From positions 124,001 to 188,000 of the forward strand of contig NZ_RBEE01000011.1 in assembly GCF_003725795.1 (NCBI RefSeq): a stretch of DNA of 64,000 bases, given 5' to 3'. Of this stretch, positions 1-9,675 are shown one piece after another. The translations under genes and the position numbers were made by a program. Below the pieces are notes generated by a model that was not told where the DNA came from, searched no databases, and worked only from the letters and a program-made list of their open reading frames with translations. Origin of the DNA: Pedobacter jejuensis (lineage in GTDB: Bacteria > Bacteroidota > Bacteroidia > Sphingobacteriales > Sphingobacteriaceae). Positions within the stretch are counted from its first letter, which is position 1, and every line of letters begins with the position of its first letter.

Positions 1-249
1 GCAGGGTTAATTAAAGGATATTATAAACCAAGATGGGAAATGTTCTTTCAAACCGTAGAGCAATCGTTTAAAACAGGAACAACAGTTGATTTAAAAGCAT
101 TTGATAAAAATGTAAAAAACTGGGAATGGAAATGGGTTAATCTGCATGACAATGCCTATTCTGACAAAATCAAAGGCAATTCGTTTGTAGTTGTTGCAAA
201 ACTTTACGCCAAATATAACGATACGATAAAAGCAGCGTATGCGAAATAA
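1..249 (+). CDS. Alpha-N-acetylglucosaminidase (GH89, NAGLU-like), 3' end only
   Basis: Only the last 82 residues lie in the window; the reading frame is open from base 1. The segment AGLIKGYYKPRWEMFF and the following helix-rich tail match the C-terminal domain of NAGLU-type enzymes, where human NAGLU has a similar YYTPRW segment. The family removes terminal alpha-linked N-acetylglucosamine from glycans. The catalytic domain lies upstream and cannot be judged. It is followed at once by a GH35 gene, so it is probably part of a glycan-degradation operon. Family assignment is from recall of the motif, not from a search. Confidence 0.8.
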   Translation, partial: AGLIKGYYKPRWEMFFQTVEQSFKTGTTVDLKAFDKNVKNWEWKWVNLHDNAYSDKIKGNSFVVVAKLYAKYNDTIKAAYAK

Positions 250-280
250 AAATTGCGTTAGGCCACTCCGTACTTATTAT

Positions 281-3241
281 ATGATGAAATGCGGTAGATC
301 TTTACTTTTGCTGCTGCTTGGCCTTTCTGCATTTATGTTTACCAATGCTCAGGAAGTTGTAAATGATCATATGTTTCACGAACTTCCTGAAGCAAAAAAC
401 TATAGTGATTTTGACAGTAAAGGCTTTTTAATCAACCGGAAAAGGACCTTTATTGTTTCGGCTGGGATGGAATATGCCCGGGTGCCACATCAGTTGTGGA
501 GGGAGCGTTTGCTACAACTTAAACGCGGTGGCTTTAATTGTATTGAGATTTATACCATCTGGAATTATCATGAACCTTTAGAAGGGAAATTTGAGTTTGA
601 TGGAGACAAGAACTTGGATCAGTTTCTGGCGTTAATTAAAGAATTAGGCCTTTATTCTATTGTGCGTGTCGGTCCTTACTATTGTGCAGAATGGGATCAG
701 GGTGGATATCCTACCTGGCTTCGATTTAAACCTGGTTTGCGGGTGAGAGAAGATAATGCAGAATTTAAAAAATACGTAGATCGTTTCTTTGATCGGCTGC
801 TACCTATTGTAATGAAACACCAGATTACAAAAGGTGGTTCCGTGATTTTGATACAACTGGAAAATGAACATCCAAAAGGCTGGGGAACAGATATGCCTAA
901 TGATTACTTTAAACACCTGCAAAGCAAATCGCTGGCTATGGGGATGGAAATTCCTTACTTTTTTAGCGGCTTACACCATGCTACTGATCCTGCAGGAAAG
1001 GGAAAACTGGATGATCCAAAAAGACCAAACCCTTGGTTTTCTACAGAATTTTGGAGCGTTTGGTATTCACAGTATGGTGCAAAACCAACAGATGCACCCC
1101 TTTACGATCGCCGAACCTGGAAAATCATTGCACATGGCGGCAACGGCTATAACTTTTATATGGCCCATGGTGGCTCTAACTTTGGATACACCAATAATGA
1201 TGAAGATGCAGCCTCATACGATTATGGCGCTGCGGTTGGACAGGCAGGAGATTTGCGTCCGCTTTATTTTACTTTTAAACGTGCGGGCTATTTTGCACGC
1301 AGTTTCCAGGAAATTTTGGAAAACAGTACCGATGCATCTGCAGCTTATCAATACTTAACAAATGATACTTCACTCCATATTAATGCAAGGAAGAGCGATG
1401 CCGGAACACTGATCTTTCTTGATAATCCGGCGGAAAAACAGTTAACCAAAACGATTACTGTTAAAGGTTTGCCATCTTTTACTATTAACTTATTGCCCGG
1501 CGAATTATATCCAATTGTACATCAGTTTAAATTAAATGATAAAGTAGAATTGAATTGGGGATTGTCAAGGATATTCGGTGTTGTTAAACAGCAAAATACA
1601 ACAACTATTTTGGTAGAAGCAAATGCTGGTGATCCAATCTATCTGAATCTTATTACGACTGTAAAAGCAATTGTAAGATCAACCGTTAACTCTGGCGATT
1701 TGAAAGTAAGCGGCAAAAACGTAACTTTAAATACGGTGTTTACACCATCGGAACAATCTTCCCTTTATCTTTTTAAAGCAGGCGATCAACTAATTCGGAT
1801 TGTGGTATTGGATAAAGCAGCTACCAATAAAACATGGATCACATCCGAAACAGGAAAAGAAGCGATAGTGACAGGTGTTTCCTATCTTGGTGAAGCGAAG
1901 TTAAGTAGCACAAGCTTTCAAGCAGCGGCAAGCTATCCATTAACAGGCGCAAAAGATACCCAGGCAATGCTTTACCTCGAAGACGGATTAAAAAAAATGA
2001 CTGTTTTACCGATTGAGGATATTAAAACAGATTCGCTACTTCATTTAACGCCCTGGGAAAACAAGGATGCAGCAATTTTTTCTTCATCTAAAATACAAAA
2101 CGGAAAATGGTTAGCTAGTGAAAATCCATTACAGATGGGTATGGATGGAAACCTGACCAATTCTGCCTGGTACCGCACAAAATTTAATGCACCTTCAGCG
2201 GGAAAATATACCTTACAGTCTGAAGGTGGCGACCGAGCAACGGTGTTTGTAGACGGAAAGCTGGTAACCAATTGGAAGATCAGAAACGGCGAGCTTACCC
2301 TCGTCCTGGAAAAGGGCATGCACAACCTTGCCTTTTTTACCGCCCATGATGGCCGTGATAAACTCGCAGCTTACCTTGGTCCGATTACGGAAATAGACAA
2401 AAAAGGGCTTTCTGGTGTTACCCGCATCAAAAAAGGAGGGCCATTTATTTCTACGCTTGATAAATGGTATTTCACCGCCGCGGCAGATTCCATGGCCATT
2501 AAAAGTGGTCCGCCATTACTCGATACGATTAAAACGCCACAATATAAAATTGGTGCTGATGCGTTTGGCCTTAAAGCGGGCTATGGCTGGTTTCAAACCA
2601 TTATCAAAGCCCAACCAGGCCTGCCGAGCCTAACCATCAGTTTTAAAAGTACGGATGAAAACGCAACCCTGTTTATTAATGGCAAAAAAGTATTAAGACA
2701 CGAAGGATGGAATATTCCTTTTGAGTATAAAATTACAGATGCAGCTATTTTAGCGCATCCGATTGAACTTTCTGTTTTTATAGAAAACCTAAGTAACGAG
2801 GGCGGCATCGACCAGCCTGTAAAAATAAACACGATGGCAGGTGGAACTGTTTTAAATGGCTGGAACATGAAAAATGGTGTAGATCCTGAAGACGCTACCG
2901 TAGAATGGAAAAATCTGATGAACACCGACTCATTAAATGGTCCACAATGGTATCGTTCCACTTTCAACCAGCAAAAAATAGCCAATAGGAAATTGGTGTG
3001 GAGGGTTCATCCTTATGGTTTGGGTCATGGTTCGGTTTGGATTAACGGGCATAACTTGGGGCGATATCCAGAAAAAATTGGCGATGTAGGCATGTATATT
3101 CCGGAACCCTGGTTAAAAGAAGGCTTGAATGAAATCGTTATTTATGATGAAGACGGTAAAACCCCCGGCAGAGTGAAGATAATGATGGAAACCGCATCCA
3201 GCAAAATCACTTATAACCTAAAAACAGAAGACATTAAATAA
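281..3241 (+). CDS. Beta-galactosidase, glycoside hydrolase family 35, secreted
   Basis: GH35 TIM barrel followed by beta-sandwich domains. An early segment IYTIWNYHEP is family-typical. The acid/base is expected at Glu-196 in LIQLENEHP and the nucleophile at Glu-256 in STEFWSVW (numbering from 281). The C-terminal part (WINGHNLGRY, then LKEGLNEIVIYD) is a galactose-binding-like sandwich common in GH35. The protein is about 986 residues, longer than the usual ~600, because of extra sandwich domains between residues 400 and 900. An in-frame ATG at 239 overlaps the GH89 gene, but ATG 281 gives a clean signal peptide (hydrophobic run SLLLLLLGLSAFMF ending at TNAQ), so I prefer it. Probably periplasmic or surface-exposed and co-transcribed with the flanking genes. 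Confidence 0.9.
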   Translation: MMKCGRSLLLLLLGLSAFMFTNAQEVVNDHMFHELPEAKNYSDFDSKGFLINRKRTFIVSAGMEYARVPHQLWRERLLQLKRGGFNCIEIYTIWNYHEPLEGKFEFDGDKNLDQFLALIKELGLYSIVRVGPYYCAEWDQGGYPTWLRFKPGLRVREDNAEFKKYVDRFFDRLLPIVMKHQITKGGSVILIQLENEHPKGWGTDMPNDYFKHLQSKSLAMGMEIPYFFSGLHHATDPAGKGKLDDPKRPNPWFSTEFWSVWYSQYGAKPTDAPLYDRRTWKIIAHGGNGYNFYMAHGGSNFGYTNNDEDAASYDYGAAVGQAGDLRPLYFTFKRAGYFARSFQEILENSTDASAAYQYLTNDTSLHINARKSDAGTLIFLDNPAEKQLTKTITVKGLPSFTINLLPGELYPIVHQFKLNDKVELNWGLSRIFGVVKQQNTTTILVEANAGDPIYLNLITTVKAIVRSTVNSGDLKVSGKNVTLNTVFTPSEQSSLYLFKAGDQLIRIVVLDKAATNKTWITSETGKEAIVTGVSYLGEAKLSSTSFQAAASYPLTGAKDTQAMLYLEDGLKKMTVLPIEDIKTDSLLHLTPWENKDAAIFSSSKIQNGKWLASENPLQMGMDGNLTNSAWYRTKFNAPSAGKYTLQSEGGDRATVFVDGKLVTNWKIRNGELTLVLEKGMHNLAFFTAHDGRDKLAAYLGPITEIDKKGLSGVTRIKKGGPFISTLDKWYFTAAADSMAIKSGPPLLDTIKTPQYKIGADAFGLKAGYGWFQTIIKAQPGLPSLTISFKSTDENATLFINGKKVLRHEGWNIPFEYKITDAAILAHPIELSVFIENLSNEGGIDQPVKINTMAGGTVLNGWNMKNGVDPEDATVEWKNLMNTDSLNGPQWYRSTFNQQKIANRKLVWRVHPYGLGHGSVWINGHNLGRYPEKIGDVGMYIPEPWLKEGLNEIVIYDEDGKTPGRVKIMMETASSKITYNLKTEDIK

Positions 3242-3278
3242 CAGCATATTTCCAACAAAACACATCAATAATACCATT

Positions 3279-4406
3279 ATGGAATTATCAAACAATAGAT
3301 TTACCACACTCGATATATTCAGGGGAATGACCATCTGTTTCATGATTATTGTAAATTCTCCTGGGTCTGGTGCGGTGGTATGGTCACCTTTGGATCATGC
3401 GGCCTGGTTTGGATTTACACCCACAGATCTCGTTTTTCCATCTTTTCTATTCGCAGTGGGTAATGCATTAAGTTTCTCTAAGAAAAAGATTGAAAGCAAT
3501 TCTGCTTTTTTAGCCAAGATATTTAAGCGTACGCTCATCATCTTTTTGCTGGGCTACCTGATGTATTGGTTTCCATTTATGCATCGTGATCATGATACCT
3601 GGGTATTCAATGCCTTAGCCAATACCCGTATTATGGGCGTGCTGCAACGAATTGCTTTGTGTTATTTTTTTGGTTCCTTAATTGTACATTATTGCTCAAA
3701 AAAAACGGCGATAATCATTTCTATACTATTACTGCTGCTCTATTGGGCGTTTTTGCTGCTGTTCGGGGCAACAGGAGAAGAGTACAGCATGTTGGGTAAT
3801 GCAGGCACCAAGCTTGATATTCTCATCCTCGGCGATGCCCATTTATACCACGATCATGGCGGGCCGATAGCTTTCGATCCGGAAGGATTATTGAGTACAA
3901 TTACTGGTATTGTTAACGTTATTGCCGGCTATCTGGCAGGCGTTTACATTCAACGAAAGGGAAAAAATTTTGAGTGTATAGCCAAACTATTGATGATGGG
4001 TGCATTACTGATTGGATTGGCCTTATTCTGGGGACAATTTTTTCCGATTGCTAAAAAACTATGGACCAGCTCTTTTGTGTTACTTACTATCGGACTGGAT
4101 TTAGTAATACTTGGTATATTGATTTATGCCATCGAACTCAAAAACATTAAATGGGGAACAAACTTTTTTTTAATTTTTGGGAGAAACTCTTTAGCCATTT
4201 ATCTTTTATCAGAGTTGCTGCTTGTAATTTTTCAACTGGTTCATGTTCAGCAAAGCCTCAGTTTCTATAACTGGATTAACAAAGTTTTTTACCAGGTGAT
4301 TTTTCCGGGTGCATTTGGTACCCTTGTATTTGCGGTGAGTTTTATGCTGCTCTGCTGGTTCGTGGGTTACCTAATGGATAAAAGAAAAATTTACATTAAA
4401 ATCTAA
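3279..4406 (+). CDS. HGSNAT/NagX-like membrane acyltransferase (DUF5009/COG4299 type)
   Basis: An integral membrane protein of 375 residues with about ten hydrophobic segments. The N-terminus TLDIFRGMTICFMIIVN and the segment around residues 40-56 (HAAWFGFTPTDLVFPSF) are hallmarks of the family that includes human heparan-alpha-glucosaminide N-acetyltransferase and bacterial NagX. His-40 aligns with the conserved histidine of that motif, which I take as the likely acetyl-carrying residue. Known HGSNAT moves acetyl groups across a membrane onto terminal glucosamine; the substrate here is unproven. It lies 37 bp after the GH35 gene and 6 bp before the GH92 gene, which suggests one operon with the GH89 enzyme upstream. 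Confidence 0.8.
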   Translation: MELSNNRFTTLDIFRGMTICFMIIVNSPGSGAVVWSPLDHAAWFGFTPTDLVFPSFLFAVGNALSFSKKKIESNSAFLAKIFKRTLIIFLLGYLMYWFPFMHRDHDTWVFNALANTRIMGVLQRIALCYFFGSLIVHYCSKKTAIIISILLLLLYWAFLLLFGATGEEYSMLGNAGTKLDILILGDAHLYHDHGGPIAFDPEGLLSTITGIVNVIAGYLAGVYIQRKGKNFECIAKLLMMGALLIGLALFWGQFFPIAKKLWTSSFVLLTIGLDLVILGILIYAIELKNIKWGTNFFLIFGRNSLAIYLLSELLLVIFQLVHVQQSLSFYNWINKVFYQVIFPGAFGTLVFAVSFMLLCWFVGYLMDKRKIYIKI

Positions 4407-4412
4407 TCCCGG

Positions 4413-7400
4413 ATGTTTGCTAAATTCTGCCTTTTATTCTGCACAATACTATCGCTGCTTTTTTTGTCCCTGTCCGTATATAGCCAAAGGCAATATACTC
4501 AGTCAAAAGCAAATTCGATTTATGTTGACCCTTTTATTGGCACAACGAAAAGCAATGTATTAACCAGCTGGGGAGGTAATGGCGGCACGTATCCGGGTGC
4601 CGTTGCGCCTTCAGGAAATATTCAGTTAACACCAGAAACGCGGGTTACCGGAGCAAAGGGCTATGATTACAGCGATCAACAGATTTTCTTTTTCAGCTGC
4701 TTTAAACACTTCAGCGGTTTCCCGGAAGGATCTTCCGGGCAGGTATTCATCCTCCCGGTGGAGAAAGGTAAAAACTTTGAACCAGGAAAATATAACCGCC
4801 CATTTAGTCATACGCAGGAAGAGGCAACACCTGGCTATTATAAAGTGGTATTTACCGATAATAACACCATAGCTGAAGCTGCAGCAAGTACCCGAACCGG
4901 GATTTTAAAATTTACTTTTCCTGCAAAGGTAGCGCCGCAGATATACATTGGGGAAGCCGGGGATATTAGCTTAAAGAGCAAACGTGTGGTTCATGGATCT
5001 TTGGGGAATACAACGATTAACCTATCATCCAACATCACTGAATCCGATGTCGTTAAGGGCGGATATTTATTAAGCTTTGAAAAATCAGATACTTCAGCGC
5101 AAATAATCACGCTTAAAATCAGTTCTTCTTCTGTAAGTTTTGAAGGTGCACAACAGAACATCGAAACAGAAATTGGCCAAATTGACTTTGAGGCTTTCCG
5201 GGAAAGGACAGCTAAGGAATGGGATACCCAATTGGCTACCGTCGATATAAAAGACCCATCAACTGCAAATAAAAAGGTTTTTTACACCGCACTTTACCAC
5301 TCATTGCTCATTCCATGGGTTATTTCTGATGTAGATGGGAAATACAAGGGAGCCGACGGTAAGACCTACCAAACGAAAAGAAAAAATCAATATGGAGGTT
5401 TTTCACCATGGGATACTTTTCGCTCTTTACATCCTTTGCTTACTTTACTTTATCCCGAAAAGCAAAATGATGTAATTCTTTCGATGCTTGATGTATATGA
5501 GCAAAGCGGATATTTGCCAACAGAAACCATGACTGGAAACCATGCTGTACCAATTATTGTGGATGCCTACTTAAAAGGGATTACCGGCTATGATAAAAAC
5601 CTTGCTTATAAAGCGATGAAAAATAGCATTGTAGATGGGCCATTCAGTAAAAATGATATGGAGATATACCATCAGCTGGGTTATGTGCCATTTTCCAAGT
5701 CAGAATCGGTAACCAGAACCATGGAGTATGCTTATGATGACTGGGCACTGTTGCAATTCGCAAAACTGGTCATGAAGAACAAGCCAGATCAGCAATTGCT
5801 GGAAACACGCGGATTAAATTACCGGAACATTTTTCATCCTTCAGATCTGTTTATGTTGCCAAGATTAGGCATTCAATTTAAGTTAAATCCTGGAATGACA
5901 GGCTATAAGGAAGGGAATAAATGGGTATATACCTATTTTGTTCCCCATAATGCGAAAGATCTTATCAATCTACTCGGTGGTCCACAAGTTTTTTCAAACC
6001 GTTTAGATTCTGCGATGGCTAACAACGTTATTCTGTACGATAATGAAACCGTTCTTCATTTGCCTTACCTTTTTAATGCAGCCGGGCGGCCTACACTCAC
6101 ACAGCAATGGCTAAGAAACATTATGCTCAACCGTTTCTCTGCAACGCCAGGCGGCCTGCCAGGAAACGATGACCTTGGATCTATGTCGAGCGCCTATATT
6201 TTTAATGCCATTGGGCTCTTTCCAATCAGCCCTGGAAACCCATTGTATGCTATTGGCGCACCCTTATTTGAATCCGTTACGCTCCACTTGTTCAATAAAA
6301 AAGATCTGGAAATTCATGCGGAAAACCAGTCTGCTAAAAATAAATATATTCATGCTTTATCTATCAATAACCACTCATACAATCAACTGGATATTTCACA
6401 TGAAATGCTAATGAAAGGCGGTCGGTTAAACTTTGTGATGAGTCCAGATGTTAAGCAAGCTTGGCCAACAGACAGAGACCCGATTTCGCTTTCAGCAACG
6501 AAAATAAATGCCAATATTAAACTTCTACACTCCAGCATCAGCAGTAAACGAGTAAGGCCTGATGAAGCATTTCAGATAAAATTCACCTTAAAAAATGAAG
6601 GAAGCCTTGGAACCAAACGCATCATTGTTTATGCTGATGGAAAACCATGGTTATCTAAATTTTGTCTTGTACCGCAGGGCCTTACCATAACTGACTCCAT
6701 AAGTGGTCGATTATACAAATTGGGAAAAGTAAAAATCGGTACGAACACATCAACAGCTACGGTGATTAATGTGATTAACCCTGTAAAGCATGTTGAACAG
6801 CCTTTCCTAATCTCGGGTTTGAATGTTAAACCCATTTTAAAACTAAACACGCAGCAGGAAATTACCTACCGGATAAAAAATATTACAGGAACTGCCCAAA
6901 CCTTTAAGCCGAATGTAATCCTTTCGAGGGATTCGAATAATAAGAAAATACTTCTTTATACGGATCAGGTGTACCTATTGCCAGGTCAGCAAAAAACCAT
7001 AAATCATCGATTTACTGTGAATCGAACCGGCCTGCAAACCATCAAAACCGGAAATATGCAAGCAATATTCAAAGTTTACGACACACCTTCAACAGCTTTG
7101 TTGCTAAATCTGGAGTTTGAGAATCTAAAAAACAATCAAGTTGTAGATCAATCTGGGTTTAAAAATAATGCATTGCTGATTAGCGGCGCAAATGATTCTA
7201 AAAAATATAATACTGAAATAGGAGATAGTACTTATCTGGAAATTCCAAATGCGCCTAGTTTAGATCAGATAGGAAATAGCCTCAGTATGATGGCTTGGGT
7301 TTATCCTACCGGAGAGGAAAAAGGGTTGACTGACATTATCACAAAAGGCGATAGCCATGTCATTCAAACAACTGATAATAAAACTTTAACATTCTTTGCA

Positions 7401-7709
7401 GGTGGCTGGGGAAGAGGCGATTGTACAGTGAAATTGCCTGCCAACTGGAAAAATAACTGGCATCATATTGCTGGCGTTTGTGAAGGCGATTTATTAAGCA
7501 TTTACCTGGATGGAAAATTAGCGGGAAGTACAAAAGTTGATGGCGTCAGCAACCTTTCTAACACCAGCAGATGGCAAATTGGCCGCAATGAAGAGTTTCC
7601 CTCAGAAAGAATCTTTCACGGGCAGATAGACCTAATTAAAATTTACGGAGAACCATTATTGGCAAAAGAAATTGAAGTGGTATTTCAAAAGGAAAAAAGT
7701 AAGTATTAG
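4413..7709 (+). CDS. GH92 alpha-mannosidase with C-terminal LamG domain, secreted
   Basis: Signal peptide at residues 1-25 (ends SLSVYSQ). The GH92 body shows YVDPFIGT near the N-terminus, KHFSGFPEGSSG, GGFSPWDTFRS and GNDDLGSMSSAYIFNAIG at residues 584-601; the paired Asp of GNDD are the expected catalytic-base region of this calcium-dependent family. Residues ~690-890 look like Ig-type sandwich modules. Residues ~900-1090 look like a LamG/concanavalin-like domain (MMAWVYPTG, WHHIAGVCEG, IYLDGKLAGS). Typical GH92 is ~750 residues, so the tail is an accessory, possibly carbohydrate-binding extension. The family removes alpha-mannose from N-glycan-type structures. Last gene of the cluster. Confidence 0.9.
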   Translation: MFAKFCLLFCTILSLLFLSLSVYSQRQYTQSKANSIYVDPFIGTTKSNVLTSWGGNGGTYPGAVAPSGNIQLTPETRVTGAKGYDYSDQQIFFFSCFKHFSGFPEGSSGQVFILPVEKGKNFEPGKYNRPFSHTQEEATPGYYKVVFTDNNTIAEAAASTRTGILKFTFPAKVAPQIYIGEAGDISLKSKRVVHGSLGNTTINLSSNITESDVVKGGYLLSFEKSDTSAQIITLKISSSSVSFEGAQQNIETEIGQIDFEAFRERTAKEWDTQLATVDIKDPSTANKKVFYTALYHSLLIPWVISDVDGKYKGADGKTYQTKRKNQYGGFSPWDTFRSLHPLLTLLYPEKQNDVILSMLDVYEQSGYLPTETMTGNHAVPIIVDAYLKGITGYDKNLAYKAMKNSIVDGPFSKNDMEIYHQLGYVPFSKSESVTRTMEYAYDDWALLQFAKLVMKNKPDQQLLETRGLNYRNIFHPSDLFMLPRLGIQFKLNPGMTGYKEGNKWVYTYFVPHNAKDLINLLGGPQVFSNRLDSAMANNVILYDNETVLHLPYLFNAAGRPTLTQQWLRNIMLNRFSATPGGLPGNDDLGSMSSAYIFNAIGLFPISPGNPLYAIGAPLFESVTLHLFNKKDLEIHAENQSAKNKYIHALSINNHSYNQLDISHEMLMKGGRLNFVMSPDVKQAWPTDRDPISLSATKINANIKLLHSSISSKRVRPDEAFQIKFTLKNEGSLGTKRIIVYADGKPWLSKFCLVPQGLTITDSISGRLYKLGKVKIGTNTSTATVINVINPVKHVEQPFLISGLNVKPILKLNTQQEITYRIKNITGTAQTFKPNVILSRDSNNKKILLYTDQVYLLPGQQKTINHRFTVNRTGLQTIKTGNMQAIFKVYDTPSTALLLNLEFENLKNNQVVDQSGFKNNALLISGANDSKKYNTEIGDSTYLEIPNAPSLDQIGNSLSMMAWVYPTGEEKGLTDIITKGDSHVIQTTDNKTLTFFAGGWGRGDCTVKLPANWKNNWHHIAGVCEGDLLSIYLDGKLAGSTKVDGVSNLSNTSRWQIGRNEEFPSERIFHGQIDLIKIYGEPLLAKEIEVVFQKEKSKY

Positions 7710-7781
7710 GTTAGAGTTTTTAAAGCAATATTTTAAATTATATAAACAGTTAGATTGCATCCTTAATACTGTTTAAACTGA

Positions 7782-7806
7782 AAAGGATAGACATTCATTA
7801 TCCTTT
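7782..7806 (+). terminator. Weak hairpin after the glycosidase operon
   Basis: An 8-bp inverted repeat (AAAGGATA ... TATCCTTT) with a 9-base loop lies about 70 bp after the GH92 stop. There is no T-tract after it on the plus strand, so termination is only a guess. Confidence 0.25.
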
Positions 7807-7840
7807 ATGCATAGATCAATAATTTGGATTTATATGAAAT

Positions 7841-7879
7841 AAAAAACGAGACAAACAGTGAAAAAACTGATTTGTCTCG
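7841..7879 (-). terminator. Rho-independent terminator, probably the original tRNA-Arg terminator
   Basis: A long hairpin (CGAGACAAA-CAGT, loop GAAAAA, ACTG-A-TTTGTCTCG) at 7847-7879 is followed on the minus strand by six T (A-run 7841-7846). It lies just beyond the left 18-bp copy of the tRNA-Arg 3' end, so before integration it would have sat about 5 bp past the tRNA. It now lies at the far end of the inserted element. Confidence 0.75.
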
Positions 7880-7883
7880 TGTG

Positions 7884-7901
7884 GTGCTCTCGACGAGATT
7901 C
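7884..7901. repeat. att site, distal copy
   Basis: 18-bp exact duplicate of the tRNA-Arg 3' end (other copy 9726-9743). No tRNA body adjoins it, so it marks the far boundary of the integrated element. Confidence 0.75.
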
Positions 7902-7973
7902 CATGATGTAAATTTAAGTGTTGATTATCTTTAAGTTATTTTATGTTTGTGTTTTCTGGTGTCAATCAGGTAT

Positions 7974-8372
7974 CTAAAATTTTTCCTGTAATTTATCAAT
8001 TTCGCTATCATGCCTTTCGATAATTTCCCACGCTTTCTTAAGGTTTTGTTTAAGGATTGATATCTCATTACTTAAAGTATCGATGCGATCACCCATCTCA
8101 TTCATTGTAGCTAAACCAGTTTTTTTGCTTAAATCTTTTTTCTGTTTATTGCCTTGGTTATCTAAAAGCCAATCACGGTTTAAATCGTAATTTATCACTA
8201 ACAGCTTAATTGTAGCAACAGTAATTGGCTCTTCGCCTCTCTCTATTCTGCTAATCTGACTCTTAGCAAGGTTTAATAAAGGTTCAGCCTCAATCATATT
8301 GTTAGCAACAAACTCTTTCCTAAATTCTTTAAATCTCTGTGCTACTCCTAAATCTGCTTTTTTTGTTTTCAT
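7974..8372 (-). CDS. XRE-like helix-turn-helix regulator with C-terminal coiled coil
   Basis: 132 residues. Residues 8-65 resemble a Bacteroidota XRE/HTH_3 domain: RFKEFRKEF, the recognition-helix region AKSQISRIERGEEPI, then INYDLNRDWLLDNQG. Residues ~85-132 (MGDRIDTLSNEISILKQNL and on) form a predicted coiled coil, probably for dimerisation. The turn region between helix 2 and helix 3 (NNMIEAEPLLNL) is poorer than usual. As the largest recognisable cargo gene of the tRNA-Arg element, it may be its old repressor. No downstream target is evident. Confidence 0.7.
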   Translation of the reverse strand: MKTKKADLGVAQRFKEFRKEFVANNMIEAEPLLNLAKSQISRIERGEEPITVATIKLLVINYDLNRDWLLDNQGNKQKKDLSKKTGLATMNEMGDRIDTLSNEISILKQNLKKAWEIIERHDSEIDKLQEKF

Positions 8373-8658
8373 TTTGTAAAGATATCTTGTTTGTGTTTTA
8401 GGGTCAATACTAGTTAAGTGATAATTTTGAATTGGAAGCTGACTTGTCCAAAGTTTGAATCTAGCCCATTTGATACATTGAATATGGCTTTATTTGAATA
8501 AAAAGAACATTGTTGTTAAAAGCATTATCCATTCTACAGATTCAAGTTGTTTTTTAATTCTTTTACATTCTTTCCAGTGACATTAAAAGTGTAACACTTT
8601 CATCACCATGAATGCTCACACCAATGCTAATAACATTTTTCCCACTCTGCAACAGCTA

Positions 8659-9117
8659 TCATTCAGAGTATAATATTTTTCCTCCAATTGACCTAGCATA
8701 AATTTCTAACCGGTTAAAAACCTCCTTAGATAATAAGTTAGATTTTTTATAAGGTATAGCCTCATAAGCTTTTTCAGTTTCGATGCCTGTAAATATATCT
8801 TTAGTCAATTTCTTTTTAACCAATCCGGTAATTATGATTTGATTATCGTTGCTGACCGCATAAATTACAAGCAAACGATCGTAAGATTCAACTACAATAG
8901 ATTGAGGTTCGGATTTAACCTGAAAGAATTCAGGGTCTTTGTTTCCAATAAAATAATTGTTAGCTAATAATTTGTTGCCTGATATCAAATAATTTTCTTT
9001 GGCCGTCTGACTATTTTTAATAATAATCTTTGTTGCTCCTGGAAATAAAACGCTGTCTTGCTTTTGGGCGAAACTTAGGAATGGAAATATAATAAAAAGG
9101 GTAAGTATGTATTTCAT
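8659..9117 (-). CDS. Secreted protein of unknown function
   Basis: 152 residues. The N-terminus MKYILTLFIIFPFLSFAQ is a clear signal peptide, with cleavage expected after the Ala-Gln region, so the product should reach the periplasm or outside. The mature part (~134 residues) alternates hydrophobic and polar residues, suggesting beta structure. I do not recognise the family. It lies inside the tRNA-Arg element between the regulator and the integrase fragment, with ~290 bp and ~180 bp of AT-rich DNA on either side. Coding is likely because of the intact signal peptide and length. Confidence 0.6.
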   Translation of the reverse strand: MKYILTLFIIFPFLSFAQKQDSVLFPGATKIIIKNSQTAKENYLISGNKLLANNYFIGNKDPEFFQVKSEPQSIVVESYDRLLVIYAVSNDNQIIITGLVKKKLTKDIFTGIETEKAYEAIPYKKSNLLSKEVFNRLEIYARSIGGKILYSE

Positions 9118-9294
9118 CGTTTTATATTTTTATTTTTTCTACACTAAAAATTTGCTCAATATCTTGAAGGTTTAAATCTTCATATTCTAGGATTGAGGGA
9201 AAGGATTATAAATTTCCTTCGTCAACATCATGTCTTTTGATTTGCTTGATTAAAATTCTTTCTCCTTATGTACAATTATCCAGGTATCAGTAGT

Positions 9295-9594
9295 CTAAAT
9301 ATGCAATTTATATCGCCATTTATCACAAGGCATATCTCTTAAAATAGCTGGCGAATACTTAAATCCACCAATACGCTCAAACATAGCGAACTCTTCGCTT
9401 AATAGGTTGTTCGCAAATGCTGAATTGTTTACTTTAGATTTTAAACGCAAGTTTTTCTTATCCCATTCAGATTCTAGAGATTTATAAATCTCTTTACGCT
9501 TTGATGGCTCGCCTGGTAAATGAAGTTGTATAGGATGATTATCATCAGAATGTTTTTTACCTTTAAATAATACAATTTTAAGTGATGCGGCCAC
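9295..9594 (-). pseudogene. Truncated tyrosine integrase (Arm DNA-binding region only)
   Basis: 99 residues. The start (SLKIVLFKGKKHSDDNHPI, then HLPGEPSKRKEIYKSLESEW and KNLRLK) follows the Arm DNA-binding pattern at the N-terminus of Bacteroidota tyrosine recombinases (KIVLRKxKxxxDGxxPIYLR... then xWDxxxxR). Full-length enzymes are ~400 residues; the core-binding and catalytic domains are absent and the last ~35 residues match nothing I know. It begins ~130 bp from the tRNA-Arg 3' end, where an integrase of such an element is expected. Functionally dead as a recombinase; it might still bind att DNA. Confidence 0.6.
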
Positions 9595-9675
9595 GGTACC
9601 AATTAGACGTCAATAAATATAGGTTTAAATAGTTTTATAAATACACTAAAAATATTAGTAATATTTATTTAAGCA

